This document shows positions 22,699 through 34,370 of a stretch of 64,000 bases of DNA, piece by piece. Every line of letters starts with the position of its first letter. Position 1 is the stretch's first letter. The translations under genes were made by a program, and so were the position numbers. Below the pieces are notes generated by a model, which did not search any database, was not told the DNA's origin, and saw only the letters and a program-made list of their open reading frames with translations. Source of the stretch: Termitomyces sp. T153. Taxonomy: Eukaryota > Basidiomycota > Agaricomycetes > Agaricales > Lyophyllaceae. The stretch spans positions 62,001 through 126,000 of the forward strand of contig JACKQL020000012.1 in the NCBI GenBank assembly GCA_018296165.2. The letters are read 5' to 3'.

Positions 22699-25600
22699 AT
22701 GACTCAGCTTGCCAACCCAGACACACCTTTGGAGGCCCTGGCCCTACAGGACAAAGCCTGGACTCACCTGCTACACCTAGAAGCCCAGGTGCAACTAATG
22801 CAATCATCTCTCACCCATTATACTACTGAACTCTCTACCCTTTGTCAAACAACAGATCTTATCTCCCAATTGCTCCAGGCATTGCTCAAATGCCTAACTC
22901 CTATCTCCACTCCTCCTGCAGCTGTGGAACCAGCCCTGACTGCATCTGCACCCATCCCTGCAGCTCTAATGACTCTACAGCTGTGGATTCTGCATCCTGC
23001 ACTACCAGGTGCATACAACAGTGCCTGCTCCAGTGGGGAGCAATTCCTGCAGTCCTGCCTCACCTATATCCACCTCAGTAGGGATGCCTTTGACTCTGAC
23101 GCATTGAAAATAGCCTGGATGCTATCATACATGAAGACTGGACATGCCTCTACCTACACACTGTGAGTTTTCCATTGCTCCAGAGGTGTTGGAAGTTTTC
23201 TGGACTGGGCTGCCTTTTGAAAGGATTTCCATACAGAGTTTTTCTCACTAGACTCTGCCAAGACTGCAGCCTTGACACTATGTGATAGAGAGCAGTATAG
23301 GTAAGGAAAGCATATATTGGATGAGTACATTGACTCATTCTGGGCTCTAGTTGAGCAGGCCACTTACCCTGATGGCCTTCAATTATGCCTCACTTTCTAG
23401 GATGGCTTGCACCCTGCACTGGTGGAACACATCAACAATCTTGTAGAGGGTTGCCCCAACAATGAAAAGATTGCATCATGGTACAAAGTGGCCTAGGACC
23501 AATGGCAACTCATGAAGATCTGGAGGGAGCTCTGATGTCCACATTCCACACTGTGCCCAGCTCCAATCAGCAATTTCCACCACTTCGCACCTGCTCACCC
23601 AATGCTGGCCCTTACTCCAGCCATCTCTGTAGCATGCCCCCTGCTGCTAGAGATCCCTATAGATGTAAATGCTGCCAGAAAGCTCCATGCTGCTCTACTG
23701 CTGTGCTGGAGATGCCAGAAGCCTGGGCACTTTGCATGGCACTGCCTCCTAGGCCTGGAGGTACACTACCTTTTTATTGTGAAGCAGGAGAAACTCCTCC
23801 TGCAGTTGCTGGCTGCAAAGAATGCTGCTAGAGCTCCATCATTGGATGAGCCTATACTAGAGCTGACTCTGGAGAAGATCAGCATGTGCACCTCACTTCT
23901 AGAGCCAGAGGAGGATTTTTAGTTGAGTGATGGATGAGGTGTATGCCTCCATTGCTGGGTGCTAACAGGTTCTTGTGTCTGTCAATAAAAAATGAAAATG
24001 CCTTTTCTGATGCCCTTCATTCTGAGACAGAAGAACCTCAACACCTCTCTTCAGACATATAAATACTACCTCTGGAGCACCTGCTGAGCTCCCCAACACT
24101 TCTGAAGGTCTGCCAGCATGGCTCCACCTGGGCATATTGAATGCCCCAACAGTATGTAATGGCTTCTAGCTCATCTGCTAACTCCCTGCATCTTGAGGTG
24201 GAAATTGAGATGACAGACACCCAGCAAATCCACAGAGTCACAGCTCTCCTGGATAGCAGAGCAACAGGACTGTTCCTGGACTTAGAGTTTGTCAAATACC
24301 ATGGCCTGACTACACAGCCCCTCTCCAAGCCCATTTTAGTCTACAATATTGATGGAATGCCTAATGAAGCAGGTGCCATCAACTCCATGGTTGACCTGGT
24401 CCTCTGCTATTGAAATTATATAGAGTGTGCCATGTTTGCCATCACCAGCTTGGGTAGGCAGGACATGATCCTTAATTTCATATAGCTCTACAAGCACAAT
24501 CCCAAGGTCAATTGGACTAAAGGAGAGGTAACCATGAGCAGATGCTCCTGAAAGTGCTCCACTTATGCTGCAGAGGACAGGGAGGAGCACTGGGCCTGAG
24601 TTTGAGAGCACACTGCCATCCATGCATGTTGTGCTGGGCCCCTCCCCTTTGCCAATCTGAACCTCCTGGATCCCCCACCTCTGGCATTCCCTCATAGAGA
24701 GGCCCTCTACAAGGATGACTGGAGCAGTGGTGGAGCCCTAGAGGAGGAGCACAGAGGGGAGTTTGGTGGTGTACACAAGCTGGAGCTCCTGAACAAAGCA
24801 GTAGAAGTGGGTGATCAGATTTATGCTACTACTGTACATCCACTGCCCTCTGTTGTGGAGATCTAGGCTAGCCAGATCACATCCCAGTGGCTGACCCAGG
24901 CATTTGCTGCTAATGCCATGCCCCAAGAGTTCTGGGATGTGGTACTCCCCTACCTCCATGCATTTGAGAATGTGTTCTTCAAAGCCTTGTTTGACTCACT
25001 TCTAGAGTGCAAGAGGTGAGACCATGCCATTGAACTGCTGCCGGACTCCACACCCTCCAGCTGTAAGGTCTACCTGCTTGTACCTAGGGAGCAGAACAAG
25101 CTTGATGCATTCCTGCAAGAAAACCTGGACTCTGGTGGTATCTGCCCTTCCAAGTCTCTGATGGCTTCTCCAGTCTTCTTCATCAAGAAGAAGGATCACT
25201 TGCTCAGACTAGGTGAGGACTACCAGGTTCTCAATGCCATGAGGGTGAAGAACTGTTACCCTCTTCCTCTCATCTCTAAGCTCATCAACAACCCCCAGGG
25301 TGTGCAATACTTTACTAAACTGGACATCTGGTGGGGCTACAACAATGTGTGCATCCAGGAAGGAGATGAGTGGAAGGCCACCTTCCAGACCAACCAGGGA
25401 TTGTTTAAGCCACTTGTTATGTTCTTTGTACTCACCAACAGCCCTGCCACCTTCCAGACCATGATGAACAACATCTTCCAGGACCTCATAGCAGAGAGTG
25501 TAGCATGTGTATACCTTGACAACATCCTCATCTATACCAAAATACTGGAGGAACACCATCAGATCACTCACCTCATCTTGGAATGCCTCCACCAGCACCA

Positions 25601-28600
25601 GCTCTACCTCAAACCAGAGAAGTGTGAGTTTGAACAGACCCAGATTGAGTACCTTAGCCTGATCATCTTGCATGAAGCCACAGAGATGGACCTGGTGAAG
25701 GTAGCAGGTGTGGTGGAGTGGCTAGAGCCCAAAACCAAGAAGGAGGTGCAGGTGTTCCTTGGTTTCATGAACTTCTACTGGAGATTCATCCAGGACTTCT
25801 CCCACCATGCCTGTCCACTATTTGACCTCACTGAAAAGGATGTTACATAGAGTTGGGGACCTCCACAGCAGACAGCCTTTGACACTCTCAAGCATGCCAT
25901 GACCTCTGGACCCATCCTCCTCTTCCTGGACAACAATTCTCCCTTCTGAGTAGAAGCTGACAGCTCCAACTTTGCTACTGGGGCAATGCTCTTGCAGCAA
26001 TCTCCAGGGGATGGAAAGTAGCATTTAGTGGCCTTTTACTCCAAAAACCTAAATGCAGTGGAGCAGAACTACAAGATCCATAATAAGGAGATGCTGGCCA
26101 TCATCCAGTCATTTGAGGAGTGGCAAGGAGTGGCAGCACTTCCTAGAAGGCATGTGGCACAAGTTTGAGGTCTGGATAGATTACAAGAACCTTAAATACT
26201 TCCAGATGGCCAAGAAGCTCAATTGCCAACAGGCCTGGTGGTCCCTCTACCTTGCCAACTTTGACTTCTCATTGCACTACAAGCCTGAACAGAGCATAGG
26301 GAAACCAGATGCCCTGTCCTGGAGAGTAGACCATGGTATAGGGAGGGAGGATAACAGCAGCATTGTGCTCCTCCACTCTGAGCTATTTGCAGTCCAAGCC
26401 ATGGAGGGTCTAGCTGTTGAGGAAGCAGAGGTGGACATTCTCTGGGATATATGGCAGGGTAATTGGGATGGTCAGCAGGAGGAACTTGTTGTGCAGGCAG
26501 CTCAGATGCTGAAGTCAGGGCATACCACTGGTGCCAAGGCAGTCTGTGCAGATAAATGGGCCCTCTGAGACAGGATCCTGACCTTTAGAGACTGTATCTA
26601 TGTGCCCAATGTTCCAGAGCTATGTCAGAGGATTGTGGAGCAACACCATGACTCCTACAAAGGGCACTCTGTCACAACCCACTCCTGCACCTTCAGACCT
26701 CTCTTCAGGACACCTTGCCCCTCTAGGAGCACTCCCCAATATTTCTCTAATTCACCACAATCTTTGTTGACCCATGGCACCTACTCTGGCTAACTCTGAT
26801 ACTTCCCTGGCAAACCCCAATGACCTCTAGCAAATTCTGAACCTTGCTGACACCTCTCCTGGCACAGATGCACATTGCCCAACCACTCTCATAACCTATA
26901 TGACCTCTCTGGAGTTCTCTGACAACTGCGGGATGGACTGCATTTCCATCAGAATGTCACTGCAGTCCACCCTCCAATCAGACCCAACACCCATTGACTC
27001 TGCACAGCTCCAACAAGCTCTGCCATCATGCCCCCAACCCCCAGAGAGTGTCCAGTTGTTAGTATATAAGTTGTAGAGTAGCTCCTTATACTCTAGTCTT
27101 GATATTGCATTAACTGGTTACTTGTGTTTTGTGTTTCTCTCTGTTCTATTTTTAGCCTTGAATGTATTTCTTTCCTCAGTTCTGTCTTGTCTTGTCTCCA
27201 TCTCACCTTGACTGTCTCTATTTCCTTTATTCTTCCTAAGTCCCTTTTGCCCCTGATGTCATTATAAACTCCATGCATGCACTACAACCTTTAAACATTC
27301 TTATGACAACTCCAGACCTCTCCCTTTGCTTGGTCCCAGAACCCATCAGTCTTGGTCGATTTCCATCAAACTCTGGCTCTGCTACCATCACTTGTGAAGC
27401 CTCCACCTGCTCACTGTTTGTTTGCATGCCTACAAACTTGTTCCTGATGCCTGCCCAAGCCTAACATTTAATATAATTGGTCTTAGACTTCCTCAGACAA
27501 CTCCGGACTTGCTCAGACTAATTTCCTGGATCTCTCCTCACAAGTCCCTGCATCCCACACCATCTCCAGAGTGCTAGATTATAAGCACAGGACATTGTGT
27601 CTACCTAGTAAGGACTCACTCAGTGTAGCTGAGCCCCTATAGTCAGCAGAACCTGACACACCCTGGACAATGGAAGACATTGAAGCTAGTGTTGTGGAAC
27701 TACTAGTGGCCCCAGATGTCCTGGTATATTGGATCCCACACTAGTACATGCAATCTCTATCTCTGGACTAAGCCCCAACACCAACTTCCCTATGGACAGC
27801 TATACTCACTGCCCATGCCTGCAGAATGATGGATCATGGCTTCTATGGACTTCATCATAGAGCTCCCTGATGCCCATGGTTATGATGCAATTATGGTGGC
27901 AGTGGACCTGTATAGCAAGTAAGTGCACTTCATTCCAACCAACACCACCTGCTCTGCTATGGGTGCCACAAACCTGTACCAGAGGAACATCTGGAAGTTC
28001 TATGGCCTTTTCAATGCCTACATCTCTGACTAGGGACTACAATTTGTAGTGGACCTCACAAGGGAGCTCTACCAACTGCTTGGAGTGAAGCTCCATGCCT
28101 CCACCACCTACCACCCACAGTCTGATGGCCAGACCAGACATGTAAACTAGGAGTTAGAGCAGTATCTCCACCTCTTCTGCAATGAGTGCCAGGATGACTA
28201 GGATGAACTCCTCCCTGATACCAAGTTCCAATGCAACAACCATGTTCATGCATTCACCCAGTTCTCCCCATTCTTTCTTGATACAGAATGGCATCTGTGC
28301 ATGGGTTTTGAACCCTAGGCCTGACCCTCAGAGAATGAGGCAGTAAACAAATTTGTAGACCAGATGAAGAGATCACAGGAGGAGGCCCAAGCAGCACTAG
28401 CAAAGGCAAAGAATAATATGGTACAATACTATGACTATAGAAGGACCCCAGAGCACAAATATCAGCCCAGAGATCAAGTCTACCTGGATGCCTTTAACTT
28501 TACAACTATCTAGCCCTCAAAAAAGCTGTCACACTGCCAGTTGGAACCCTTCACAGTGGAACAACAAGTAGGGCCCTTGGCCTATCAACTCTGGGTTTGG
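22699..28600 (+). pseudogene. Ty3/gypsy gag-pol remnant, truncated at its C-terminal end
   Basis: Domains follow the gypsy order gag-protease-reverse transcriptase-RNase H-integrase. The gag-like frame is 22699-23166. A zinc knuckle CWRCQKPGHFAWHC (CX2CX4HX4C) lies at 23704-23745. The protease-like frame 24141-24413 has DSR in place of DSG. The reverse transcriptase frame 25161-25850 contains FTKLDIWWGYNNV and YLDN (25512-25523) where active enzymes have YLDD. RNase H starts near 25948 with VEADSSNFATGAMLLQQS, and TGA replaces the residue before it. The integrase core reads [22 protein letters not shown] and NXELEQYL between about 27860 and 28170. The integrase is split by a solo LTR (26670-27658). 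Many stops are TGA or TAG, as expected from CpG-to-TpG/CpA change. The coding similarity ends near 28600, just after LAYQL. Confidence 0.88.
26670..27658 (+). repeat. Solo LTR copy B inserted in the gypsy integrase
   Basis: The 989-bp block starts TGTCACAACCC and ends AGAACCTGACA, the termini of the 29013-30164 LTR with its first CG changed to CA. It interrupts the integrase frame of the plus gypsy element between YKGH and the continuation that starts at 27659. The flanks are CACTC (26665-26669) and CACCC (27659-27663), a 5-bp target duplication with one change. The copy is CpG-poor, so it is older than copy C. No internal region remains, consistent with LTR-LTR recombination. Confidence 0.85.
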
Positions 28601-28610
28601 CCACTCTGAA

Positions 28611-28907
28611 GCTCATTCTAGAACCCCAGAGATCTCCAGAAAACTGCAGAGTTCTCTGTATTACCTGACCAATCATTGTCCTAGGATTAGGATTAGCTCT
28701 GGCCTGCTGTACAGTAGTTCCCATGCCTCTGCTACCTGCTGATACACTGTGCCAAGCAGCAGGAATTCTTAAACTTATTCTCTTTGGATTCTCCTCTGCT
28801 AGGTGATTAATTACTGATTGTATCGTCATCTACTCTGCTAATATACTTTGGATTCCCCTCTGCTAGCTGTGTGACTCCAATCTGCCACTCTGGAGGTTGC
28901 CCTTACA
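28611..28907. repeat. ~297-bp dispersed repeat, copy 2 (possible 3' LTR of the plus gypsy element)
   Basis: The block begins gctcattctagaac, parallel to copy 1, and ends GGAGGTTGCCCTTACA. It is followed at once by copy 3, giving a head-to-tail tandem. Copy 3 lacks the first ~45 bp. The minus-strand frame 28551-28829 covers most of this copy and keeps IPAAWHSVS and RGMGTTVQQARANPNP in common with the other copies. Whether this is an LTR, a SINE-like repeat or a fragment of another coding element cannot be settled here. Confidence 0.6.
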
Positions 28908-30320
28908 TTCTCCATATTACCTCACCAATTATTGTCCTAGGGTTAGGATTAGCTCTGGCCTTCTGTACAGTAGTTCCCATGCCTCTGCCACCTGCTGATG
29001 TGCCATGCCAAGTGTCACGACCCGTTCCCCGAAACCCCACACATCGTTCATCAAACCCCCGAACCCCCAAAAGGACCCCCAACGCTCCGCCAAACTTCCG
29101 CCCATGCCCCACGCCTACTTCGGCTAACTCCGACGCCCCCCCCCGGCTAACTCCAACGGCCCCCTGGCCAACTTCGGTGCCTGCCCCGCAGCCACTGACA
29201 CTTACCCTGGGCTTCCTGAACCCCGAGAACCACCCCCGCTGTTCCCGATCTTCACCCCCCATCATTAACTCAACACCCTGCTTCCTCCGACCTATTCCGG
29301 AGTATCACGACGACCTCGGGGCACCCGCGTTCTCAAATGATCCCATCAACGTATCAGCACGGCACGATCTTCGATCACAACCAACACCCGCCCACTCCGT
29401 CAAGCCCCGCCAAGCCCCGCCGCCACAGCCGACGTACCCTGAAGTCCTCCGGTAGTCAGTATATAAGTCATTGAGTAGCTCTTCGTACTCTAGTCTTGAT
29501 ATTGCTTAACGTTACCTATGGTCTGATTGTTTCCTTTTCGTGTTTCGTGTTTTGTGTCCCATTCTCCTTATCTCAGTCTCCCGGTCTTATCTCAGTCTCC
29601 CGGTCTTATCTCAGTCTCCCAGTCTTGTCTTGTTTCCATTTTGTTATCATTCTTGTTATCGTTTCGTATCCCCACTCGAATCTACTCCTGTTCCATATTG
29701 TCTCGTCCGACGCTGTCTCGGTGACTCCGTCAGATCATTGTGCCCAAGTCTTCATCAACCTTAACGACCTCATGAACTCCGCGATTACGATTACGAACCC
29801 CAACACTCCTTTGCCAGGTCCGAACCCCACTCTTCGCTCGGTCCCGGACTCCATCAGCTCCAAATGATCTCCCATCAAACCCCGGCTCCGTCCCCATGGA
29901 TCACACAGCCACCTACTCCCTTGCTTCTGCAAATCTCCCGTACGGCCTTCTGCCTGAACCCCGCCAAGACCGTCTCGTTTCCCCACGATCCGACTTCTCC
30001 GGACCTTCCCGGATCCGTCTGGATCACATCTCCCCAGCTACCTGCGCAAGCCACCAGGGCCCGGAATGTCTTCGAGTGTTCGGTTACCAATGCAGGGGAA
30101 TCACACCCACCGAGTAAGGACTCGCCCAGTGCAGCTGAGCCCCCAAGGTCAGCGGAACCTGACACCAAGCAGCAGAGATCCTTAGACTTGTTCTCTCCAG
30201 ATTCCCCTCTACTAGGTGATTAGTCACTGATTGTATCATTATCTACTCTGCTAATATACTTTGGATTCCCCTCTGCTAGCTATGTGACTCTGATCCACTG
30301 CTCCAGAGGTTGCCTCTACA
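28908..30320. repeat. ~256-bp dispersed repeat, copy 3, split by a young solo LTR
   Basis: The left part (28908-29012) and right part (30165-30320) together reproduce the second half of copies 1 and 2, ending GGTTGCCTCTACA. Between them lies the CpG-rich LTR 29013-30164 together with one extra CCAAG. Removing the LTR and one CCAAG restores the context GCCATGCCAAGCAGCAG seen in copy 1 as GCTGTGCCAAGCAGCAG near 22433, which confirms the insertion point. Confidence 0.85.
29013..30164 (+). mobile_element. Young CpG-rich solo LTR copy C with perfect 5-bp target duplication
   Basis: This 1152-bp LTR starts TGTCACGACCCG and ends GGAACCTGACA. It is flanked on both sides by CCAAG (29008-29012 and 30165-30169). 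CpG is abundant within it, in sharp contrast to every other repeat in the nest, and the base composition switches abruptly at the insertion point. It retains (t)ctcagtctccc-type short tandem units near 29571-29622. No internal element remains, so it is a solo LTR. Its sequence is probably close to the active form from which the eroded copies A, B and D derive. The short open frames inside it are not genes. Confidence 0.93.
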
Positions 30321-32440
30321 GATAGAGTTGGATATCACTAGACTAATCCAGAACATTTTCCAGCATGTGCTTATATAAGCACAAACAGTTCTCAACATTG
30401 GAAGAACATGAAGGAGGATAATGGCAAGAATACAGCACTATTGATATGACTCTATACCTAAATTCTCAAAAGCAAAGCATACAAAGGTTCAGAATGTTTT
30501 GAACTTCCAAAGCTAACAAAATCCCATGGTTGAGGATGTGCCAGAGATACTTTCCCAAGTTTGTAACTCTTTAAACCAGAGCATCCAGGTAGAGATCATT
30601 GAAGATTTTGACTCATAGGAATAGGAAGTATCCAATGGAAAATATGAAGAGGACAATGGCAAGGATATCACTGAGGTCACAGCTCTAGGAAACTTTATGA
30701 AGACTCTGCAGAGAGCCCAAGAGATAGCAGTGTCAGGTTCTGCTGACCATGGGGGCTCAACTACACTGGGCAAATCCTTACTAGGAAGACATGATTCTCT
30801 GCACTGATAACTGGGTACTCAGAGAGGGTCTAAGTGTGGGGGACTTATGAGGGCAAGCAATGGGGAGTGATCCAAACAAGTCTGGGGTGGCCTGGAGGAG
30901 TCTATGATGAGTTGTGGGAAAAGGGGCATACTTGATAGGCAATGGAGGTTGATAGTTTTCAGAGCCAAGCAAATGGTGAGGTCTGGAGTTGGTTTAAAGA
31001 GTGTTCAAGTTCATAATTGTAAGCACAGAGTTTGTAAAGGTGTTAAAGTTGAAAGGACTTGAGCATGGTACTGCAAGTGGAGTCAAACAAGACAAGATGG
31101 AGTTGAGACAAGATCAAGATGGGAATGTAAATAGATTCAAGCAGAGATACAAAACAATAACAAGAACAATAACGGAAATAAAGACAAGACAAGACTGAGA
31201 GACTGAGATAAGACCAGGAGACTGAGAGAAGAGGAAATGTAATATAGAACATGGAACATGAGACAGGAACAATCAGAAACACATCAGGTAAGGCAATAGG
31301 TAAAACCAAGACTAGAGTACAAGGAGCTACTCTACAACTTATATACTAACTACTGGAGAGCTCTGGGGGACAGCAGGTGTGGTGGCAGGGCTTGACAGAG
31401 TTGTGCAGAGTCGATGAGTGTCAGTTGTGATCAGGGGATGGGCTGCAGTGATATTCTGATGGGATCAGTTGAGGACACGGGTCATTCTGGGGTTGTCATG
31501 ATGCTCCAGGGTTGGTTGGGCTGACTAGGGGGAGGAGTTGGTGATGTGTGGCATAGTCAGGAACAACAGAAGAGGGTCCCAGGGGCTCAGGAGAGTCAAG
31601 AAAAGCATTGACAGCTGTAGAGAAGGTGTCAGAATTAGCCAGGAGGCCTTTGGAGTTTGCTGGAGAAGTGTTGGAGTTACTTGGGGTGGATGCTGAGGGT
31701 GTATTATGGTTGGAGGAGTTCAACAGAGCATTGGAGGAAACTTGGGGGAAGTGAGCAGGTTGGTAATGATGTTTGGGGGTCCAGGGGGTGGGTCATGACA
31801 AGCAGCAGCTGTGGAACATGAGCATGCAAAAGATTTACCTTGGGAACTCAGAACAATCACAACAACAGCACAGATGGATTGCAAAAGATCTCAGAAATGA
31901 AGAATACCCATCAATCCAGGAAGCTTTTGCATGCCAGCTAGCATCACATGGCACAGACAATGATGAACTGCTGGCTATTGACAGCATGCAAGAAGGGGAA
32001 GAAATTCAAGTTCTTGATGGAGAAGCTGCTGAGGAAGCATTTATGGTCAAAGTGAGTGCACAAAGAAATATGAATGAATGGAAACTGATATATGTGAGCA
32101 CAAAGAAAATTCACATTGTTGATGACCTTGATCAAGATGTTCTCATGAGAAGAAATATCACAGATCAAGATTCTGACATTCAGAGCAGGGTTGAAGAACT
32201 ACTGAAAGACCTCCATGAAGGAAACATGCTGACAAATAACAGTGAAATCACCTACATTGGTACAATGCCAGGATGGTTCAAAGGGATGGAGTGTATCATG
32301 CAAGAGTGTGGATTGTGTCCTAAGCAGGTTTGATAACTCAGTGTGAGGGCTTCAAGTGTGCACCTGGGAAAACAGACTGCTGATACAAGTACAGAAACTC
32401 TTCTCAGACTAGATGTTGAACAGATGGAAAGGAGCATACT
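30321..32440 (+). pseudogene. DDE-type transposase-like remnant, split by a solo LTR
   Basis: Before the solo LTR at 30731 a frame reads SQVCNSLNQSIQVEIIEDFD and then FMKTLQRAQEIA. After the LTR, 31816-32333 reads IYLGNSEQSQQQHRWIAKDL, EYPSIQEAF and, near 32260-32320, MPGWFKGMECIMQECGL. In another frame from 32335 it continues LITQCEGFKCAPGKTDC. From memory, this order (YLGNSERT-like, then GWFKGME..L.ERGL, then QCEGFKC) is typical of a large basidiomycete family of DDE endonuclease/transposase-like proteins; I could not check it. The catalytic C-terminal part is missing, there is a frame change near 32330, and the gene is broken by LTR copy D. CpG is scarce, so the remnant is old. Confidence 0.65.
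30731..31800 (-). mobile_element. Solo LTR copy D with perfect 5-bp target duplication
   Basis: Read on the minus strand the 1070-bp block begins TGTCATGACCC at 31800 and ends at 30731, matching copies A-C. It is flanked by AGCAG on both sides (30726-30730 and 31801-31805). It interrupts the transposase-like remnant between EIA and the segment leading to YLGNSEQ. CpG is depleted, so the insertion predates copy C. No internal domain remains. Confidence 0.9.
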
Positions 32441-33330
32441 TGCTTGCCTCGATGATGTTCCCATTCTCCAAATTCATTGGTAAGATTTGATGCCTGACAT
32501 GATGTCATTTACTGTCCATCAGCTATGCAAATTGTGCCGCTGGGTTCATTTCTGCATATGATCTTGGTCTCTGTGGAGCAGAGGCTGCATAGGTGAATAA
32601 GAAATACCATGGACTTCGCACTCTTCCAGCTACAAATTCTTGCTGAAGTGGGTAGAGCTCAAATCAACACGGATGCACGCCTTGCCTAGAGTAATTACTT
32701 TCATACATCTTGAACATTTGGCCGGTCTTGGCACTTATATAATACAGCTTATGTAGGGTGCCGGAAGTTCATGACATCTACCTTAACCATCTTCTATCAA
32801 GATCATCTTGCGTCATTTTAACTATTCCTGTGTCCTCCGGATTATCAAGGGCTGATAAAAGACGTTATGCTTGATCGATGCGGAGGACAAATGAAACGGT
32901 CCTGTGTGTTGTATACCTCTTATCATTGACATGCCTGAAGACTTGAACTCTGGCTATTCAGATTCAACAACTACTGCCTACTCTAAGATGCTTAAAAAAC
33001 TCCCAGCGGTGTCAGCAACGCGGCGTAGCGATGAGCAGCACCAGGGCCAGCAGGCTTTCAGGGGCAACGGGTTCTTAGTTTCCTTTGTCACAACCTTTAC
33101 AAACCAGGCTTCTAACGACCGGTTCCCGATGAAAGCAAACACACGTATATAAGTACAACGAGGTGCGAATAAATAGTACTTATAGTCGTTACTTTAGTAA
33201 GTGTCTTCACGTTGCAATTGTTGTCTTCACTGTGCAACTCATCTCGTTCAATTAACTTCGCTGGTTCTCAAAGCCTTTTTTTATAACTTCCACACCCACG
33301 CCGACTTAGAGCTCAAGCAAAGCAGTGAAC
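32441..33330. other. Intergenic region at the repeat/gene-island border
   Basis: CpG frequency recovers from about 32.57 kb onward. I see no supportable gene. A TATA-like string (GTATATAAG) near 33144 lies about 185 bp before the ATG at 33331 and could belong to that gene's promoter. The plus-strand 82-codon frame at 32904-33152 has no recognisable motif. Confidence 0.45.
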
Positions 33331-34020
33331 ATGAATTCTCTACAAGGAACACCGCAAGTTAAGGATTCGCAAGGGATCGGCGAAGACCGTTTCGAGGCGC
33401 TCAAGTTGCAGTTGAAGATGTCTGAGGAGGTATAGCGTTCCGGTTCGTAGTACTAGGTGAACGATAGCTCACATCACTTGTTTCTTAACAGGTGGCCCGA
33501 GAAAAAGAGGTGGCTCTTGGAGATGCGAGGAAAGAAATCGAAGAGTTGACAGTGAAGCTCGAGGTTGCCTACAACGTGAGTAATGTTGTTTCTTTATTTC
33601 AATCGTCGTTCATCTGATTCCATCATAGCAAAACTTGAAAATGCAGAAGCAAATGAACGAGACGAACGAATTACTGGCTCAATCCGTACGCCTCCTTCCT
33701 GTCTTACTGCTTGCTTAGTGTTATTGAAATAAATTAAGAACAAGCAGCTCGAAAAATCGAAGGAGGAATGTCTGCAACAAGCAATGCGTGGAGATGCGCT
33801 CGACCTTCGGATAGGGTTCTTGAACTTTGCTATTAGGGAGCTACAGAACGAGTTGAAAGGCACGGAGGAAGGTGTCATGTATGTGCCTGTGCGCGACGGA
33901 GATAACAAGCAGAGCGCCAGCACCAGTGACGTATACAAGATTGTCTGTAGCGACTTCAGTCTCGAGGACGCGTTGAAGCGCAGGTATGCGGATACGGATG
34001 CAGACGCAGGCTTCGATTAA
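33331..34020 (+). CDS. Small coiled-coil protein, 173 aa, unknown function
   Basis: Four exons (33331-33429, 33492-33575, 33629-33685, 33739-34020) join through GT-AG introns of 62, 53 and 53 nt, all at phase 0, and give 173 aa. Residues about 20-110 are rich in E, K, L and Q and read as a coiled coil (for example VAREKEVALGDARKEIEELT). The C-terminal third contains GVMYVPVRDGD and SDFSLEDALKRRYAD. The neighbour starting 350 bp downstream on the same strand has the same organisation of short phase-0 coiled-coil exons, suggesting paralogy or a split copy of one family. No enzymatic motif is visible. The gene model is solid, but the function is unknown. Confidence 0.7.
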
Positions 34021-34370
34021 AGGCAGAACGGTGTACAACGCCACACATTCCGTCATTGTTGTATACATCCACTGTAGATCACATTATCAACAATTTTGCC
34101 TGACAAATTACGATTCGTTGTGTAGCAGTGTGCAGCTTGTCAGGAAGAACTTTCAGGGAAGTCTGTCGGCGATCAGCACGGTGACAGACCGCTTTCGCCG
34201 CCTGGAGTTGCTTCGGGATTCTCGCTCTTATGTATTTTTTTTCCTTTTTGGTTCTCACGACCATTTACGTATTTATGTGTACGGGCGAAACATGGAGCCC
34301 GTCCCTGAGAGCTTAGGCTGTCATTTGTAACCTTCCATTATTAACGCTCGACTACAGCTAGTCAGGCAAT

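Noticed and set aside
28871..29986. Frames of 120-194 codons inside the solo LTR (plus and minus)
   Set aside because: They lie within an LTR, have P/T/S-rich or repetitive composition and cross the LTR boundary into the older repeat.
29008..32440. Idea that the LTRs at 29013-30164 and 30731-31800 are the two ends of one element
   Set aside because: They are in opposite orientation, each has its own target duplication (CCAAG and AGCAG), and their CpG content differs sharply.
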